Below, piece by piece: positions 10,004 to 12,256 of a stretch of 12,256 bases of DNA; the first letter of the stretch is position 1, and every line of letters begins with the position of its first letter. Under the pieces are notes generated by a model. The model was given only the letters and a program-made list of their open reading frames with translations, made no database searches and had not been told where the DNA came from. The DNA is from Pleurotus ostreatus/Saccharomyces cerevisiae fusant (taxonomy: Eukaryota > Opisthokonta), in NCBI GenBank assembly GCA_024196135.1, contig JAMQCK010001084.1:1-12256 (forward strand), read 5' to 3'. The translations under genes were made by a program, and so were the position numbers.

Positions 10004-11686
10004 TTACAAGCCGAGCATGGAGAGGCCGGTAAGGAAGCATCCGGCACCAGCGAGGAGTGCCGTCAACGTCGCGCCCGTGCGCAGCGCGGCAGCGCCGTTG
10101 TTGTCGTCTTCGCCCTTGGAACCGCCCGTAGCTTGGGCGGACCCAGGTGCGCCTGACGAAAGTGCGGTGGCAGCCGAGCCTGTAAGCGATATCAGTATTC
10201 ATCCTGTCAGAATCGACATCGCTACGTACCGGAAACAACAGGCGGGTTAGTGTCGTTGTCGTTAGTCTCGACGTAAGCGTCTGCCAAAGGCTTGTTCAAG
10301 CACGTAATGACGGGCTCGATCGTGAAGCTGGGATCCTTGTGCGCAAGCGCATCGGGCAAGATGTAGCCCGTGGCGATGTCGACAGTCTGCTGGAAAAGGT
10401 CGTGCTCCAACACGATGAAGCCGGTGTCGATTTCGGACGCGTTGCCAAGGATGTTCTGCCAGTTCTGAAGCGAGTCCTGAACGGTGTTGATGCCAGCATG
10501 CACATCGAAGTCTGCGTGGAAAGGATCAGTGACACTGCTCGCTAAACTGTGACAAGCTGACGCACCGCCCGTATCGAAGGTCGCGGTCTGGCTGATGCGG
10601 GTCCACATAACGGGCGTCATGCCCAAAGCCAGCGAGATCTTGCGAACACGGTCGCTGGGACGAAATCATGAGACAGTGATCACAAGAGCGCGTACGCCTG
10701 ACACTTACTCAATGTCACCGTAGGGCGGGCGCATCATGCTAGGCGAGACACCAATGACATCCCTGATAGCCTGACGAGTCCAGCCGAGCTCCGCGATGAT
10801 TTGTTCGTTCGTGAGCGTCGTGAGGTACGGGTGACTCCAGGTGTGCACCGCGACCTGGTGGCCAGACATGAACTCCTCCTGCAGAGTCTGCGGGAAGGAG
10901 ATGACACGCGAGCCAACGACGAAGAAAGTAGACTTGATCTGCTGCTCGTCGAGGTACTTGAGCAGATTGGGGGTGTAGTATGACGGGCCATCGTCGTAGG
11001 TCAATCCCCAGGTGTACTTATCGGGGCACGCGACGATATCGGTCTGCGAGGAGTGTTAAAAACAGCTGCATGGGAAGAAATGTGGTACGCACGTCACGCG
11101 TGCAGCCACTGCACGTCCACCAGCAGTTGGATTCATTCTTAGCCGCTTCAACGTTGGAAGGGCATCCACCCTCGACGGTTTGGGAAATATCGGGGATGTC
11201 GATACCAGTATCCTTCACCTCCTGGATCCACTGCTTGACCTGGTCGGAGTCCGTAGGAGGGACCTTGTCCATGGTCGGATAGTTGCTAGGCACGATCGAG
11301 GCCTGAGGCAAAGCCGGCCCATTGCTCAAGTACGACGCAGTCGCGCCAGGGCTGGCAGTCGATGGGAGAGGGATCGTAGACTCGGTCGCGGCGGCAGCAT
11401 TGATCGACGACAAGGGGACAGCAGTCGGGTTAGAGGAAAGCAACGAGAATGTGTAGGTCGTCGCAAGTGTGGCAGCACCGGATGTGACGCCAGAGCCAGC
11501 AGCAGAGCCAGCAGCGGAGGAAGCCCCACTGGCAGCACCTGCCGCGGCGCTGCTGGTACCGGCAGGCGCAGACGCGCTGGCAGCAGCTGAGGCCGACGAT
11601 GTTTCCTGGCGGGCATCATGAGCCGCCGCCGCGAGGGCGGGGGCGGCGATAAGGGGCAGGAGCGTAAGAGCGCGCTGGAAGAACAT
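10004..11686 (-). CDS. GPI-anchored chitin deacetylase (CE4 family)
   Basis: Removes acetyl groups from cell-wall chitin to give chitosan. Exons: 11686-11093, 11043-10709, 10654-10566, 10511-10230 and 10179-10004; introns 49, 54, 54 and 50 bp; product 491 aa. Signal peptide MFFQRALTLLPLIAAPALA, then a Ser/Ala/Gly-rich low-complexity linker to about residue 70 (a likely O-glycosylated wall spacer), and a Cys-containing region (CWWTCSGCTRD) before the catalytic domain. CE4 motifs: TYDDGP (213-218, catalytic base D215, metal ligand D216), HTWSHP (265-270, metal ligands H265 and H269), RPPYGD (303-308), VMWTRIS...TFDTGDF, and LEHDLF (374-379, H376). The end, EDDNNGAAALRTG followed by a hydrophobic tail of about 20 residues, fits a GPI-anchor signal with the attachment site near N460-G462. 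All catalytic residues are present. Intron 3 is stop-free and a multiple of three. Confidence 0.94.
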
Positions 11687-12094
11687 GTCCGTCGACGGCG
11701 GGCTCGCTGGATAAAGGAGGGACAGTGAGGGCGGCGTCGACGATGGCGGTTAGAGGCAAGAAAAGCTAGCGGCGGCGTCAGCTCAAAAGTTGGATTATTT
11801 GGTTTGCCGGCTCCACTACGCCACATCAGATCGGAGTGGGATGTATAATAAGAACGAAGCCGGCATGAAACGGCCTCCATCCGCACCCCATTTCCTCGAG
11901 CCCGCGGGCACTGGTTCGACTTGCTGCGGTCATCGGGGGGTGCCGTGGGCCACCATAGGGCTAACGTTACACCAAGATATCTATATAAATTCGCACGTAG
12001 ATACTGTATAACAGTTACAACACGAGACATGGTATGAGTACGCGCCTGGGCACGGTTGGCCATAAAGCCAGAGAGTAGTCCAAAGGGGAATGCC
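11687..12094. other. Intergenic: chitin deacetylase promoter and 3' region of the next gene
   Basis: 408 bp between two minus-strand genes. TATA-like stretches occur at 11843-11850 (about 155 bp upstream of the chitin deacetylase ATG) and 11981-11990 (CTATATAAAT on plus). Neither is at a decisive distance. No other gene, repeat or RNA was recognised. Confidence 0.5.
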
Positions 12095-12247
12095 TTAGAC
12101 CTTTTGCTTCTTCGCGCGAGGCTTCTCGAGGTCAATCTCCTCCGCGTCGTCGTCATCGTCTTCCTCATCCTCAGAGTCGATCTCCTCGGCCTCGCCGAAG
12201 AATGCAGGGATCGGCTCCATGAACACCTCCAGGATAGAGGCGCCAAG
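12095..12247 (-). CDS. Last exon of an unidentified acidic-tailed protein (partial)
   Basis: The minus strand shows CGCTAG, a plausible intron acceptor, followed by an open frame of 50 codons ending in TAA at 12097-12095. The piece starts LGASILEVFMEPIPAFFGEA, continues with an Asp/Glu-rich run (about residues 21-39 of the piece, five consecutive Asp), and ends EKPRAKKQKV, a basic end that resembles a nuclear localisation signal. An acidic stretch followed by a basic end is common in nuclear or nucleolar proteins such as histone chaperones and ribosome-assembly factors, but I do not recognise the family. The upstream part lies beyond the window. The frame is supported by the codon pattern and by the TAG serving as splice acceptor; if that TAG is not spliced, the exon border would differ. 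Confidence 0.6.
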   Translation of the reverse strand, partial: LGASILEVFMEPIPAFFGEAEEIDSEDEEDDDDDAEEIDLEKPRAKKQKV

Positions 12248-12256
12248 CTAGCGAGC

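Noticed and set aside
11326..12246. 306-codon minus-strand open frame covering the start of the chitin deacetylase and the intergenic region
   Set aside because: It is a different frame from the chitin deacetylase, is Arg/Ser-rich in the way out-of-frame GC-rich DNA is, and crosses the promoter and the last exon of the next gene.

Overview
This window is eukaryotic and fits the nuclear genome of a filamentous basidiomycete, most likely an Agaricomycete (wood-rot or mushroom group). The evidence is seven compact genes, about 32 GT-AG introns of only 46-60 bp (often with a CTGAC/CTAAC-like branch motif), GC-rich third codon positions, a fungal MYND-finger protein, a GPI-anchored chitin deacetylase with a Ser/Ala-rich N-terminus, and a fungal H2A ending in SQEV. 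The species cannot be named from the sequence. All gene models are spliced by eye. Exon borders were chosen so that frames join and the family motifs run through.

Layout, left to right. (1) 1-1949, minus: 3'-truncated MYND zinc-finger protein. (2) 2411-3008, minus, and 3324-3903, plus: a divergent histone H2B/H2A pair sharing a 315-bp promoter. That promoter has a TATA box for each gene and a perfect 22-bp palindrome almost exactly midway between the two start codons. (3) 4475-6176, plus: secreted M14A metallocarboxypeptidase, eight exons, A-type specificity predicted. (4) 6373-7962, plus: PhnP-like metallo-beta-lactamase-fold hydrolase with a long Pro/Ser-rich insertion and an altered second metal site. 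(5) 8171-9558, minus: COP9 signalosome subunit 6, nine exons, tail-to-tail with gene 4. (6) 10004-11686, minus: GPI-anchored chitin deacetylase. (7) 12095-12247, minus: last exon of an unidentified protein with an acidic tail and a basic C-terminus.

Apart from the histone pair (chromatin packaging, shared control) the genes do not form an obvious pathway. They read as ordinary housekeeping and secretome genes. CSN6 belongs to the cullin-deneddylating signalosome, the carboxypeptidase acts on extracellular or vacuolar peptides, and the chitin deacetylase converts wall chitin to chitosan. I see no biosynthetic cluster, transposon, tRNA, rRNA or CRISPR.

The best leads are the symmetric palindrome in the histone promoter, the apparent loss of two site-2 metal ligands in the MBL-fold enzyme, an unexplained coding-like stretch with intron-like signals between H2A and the carboxypeptidase, and a one-residue-short cysteine pair in the MYND finger.
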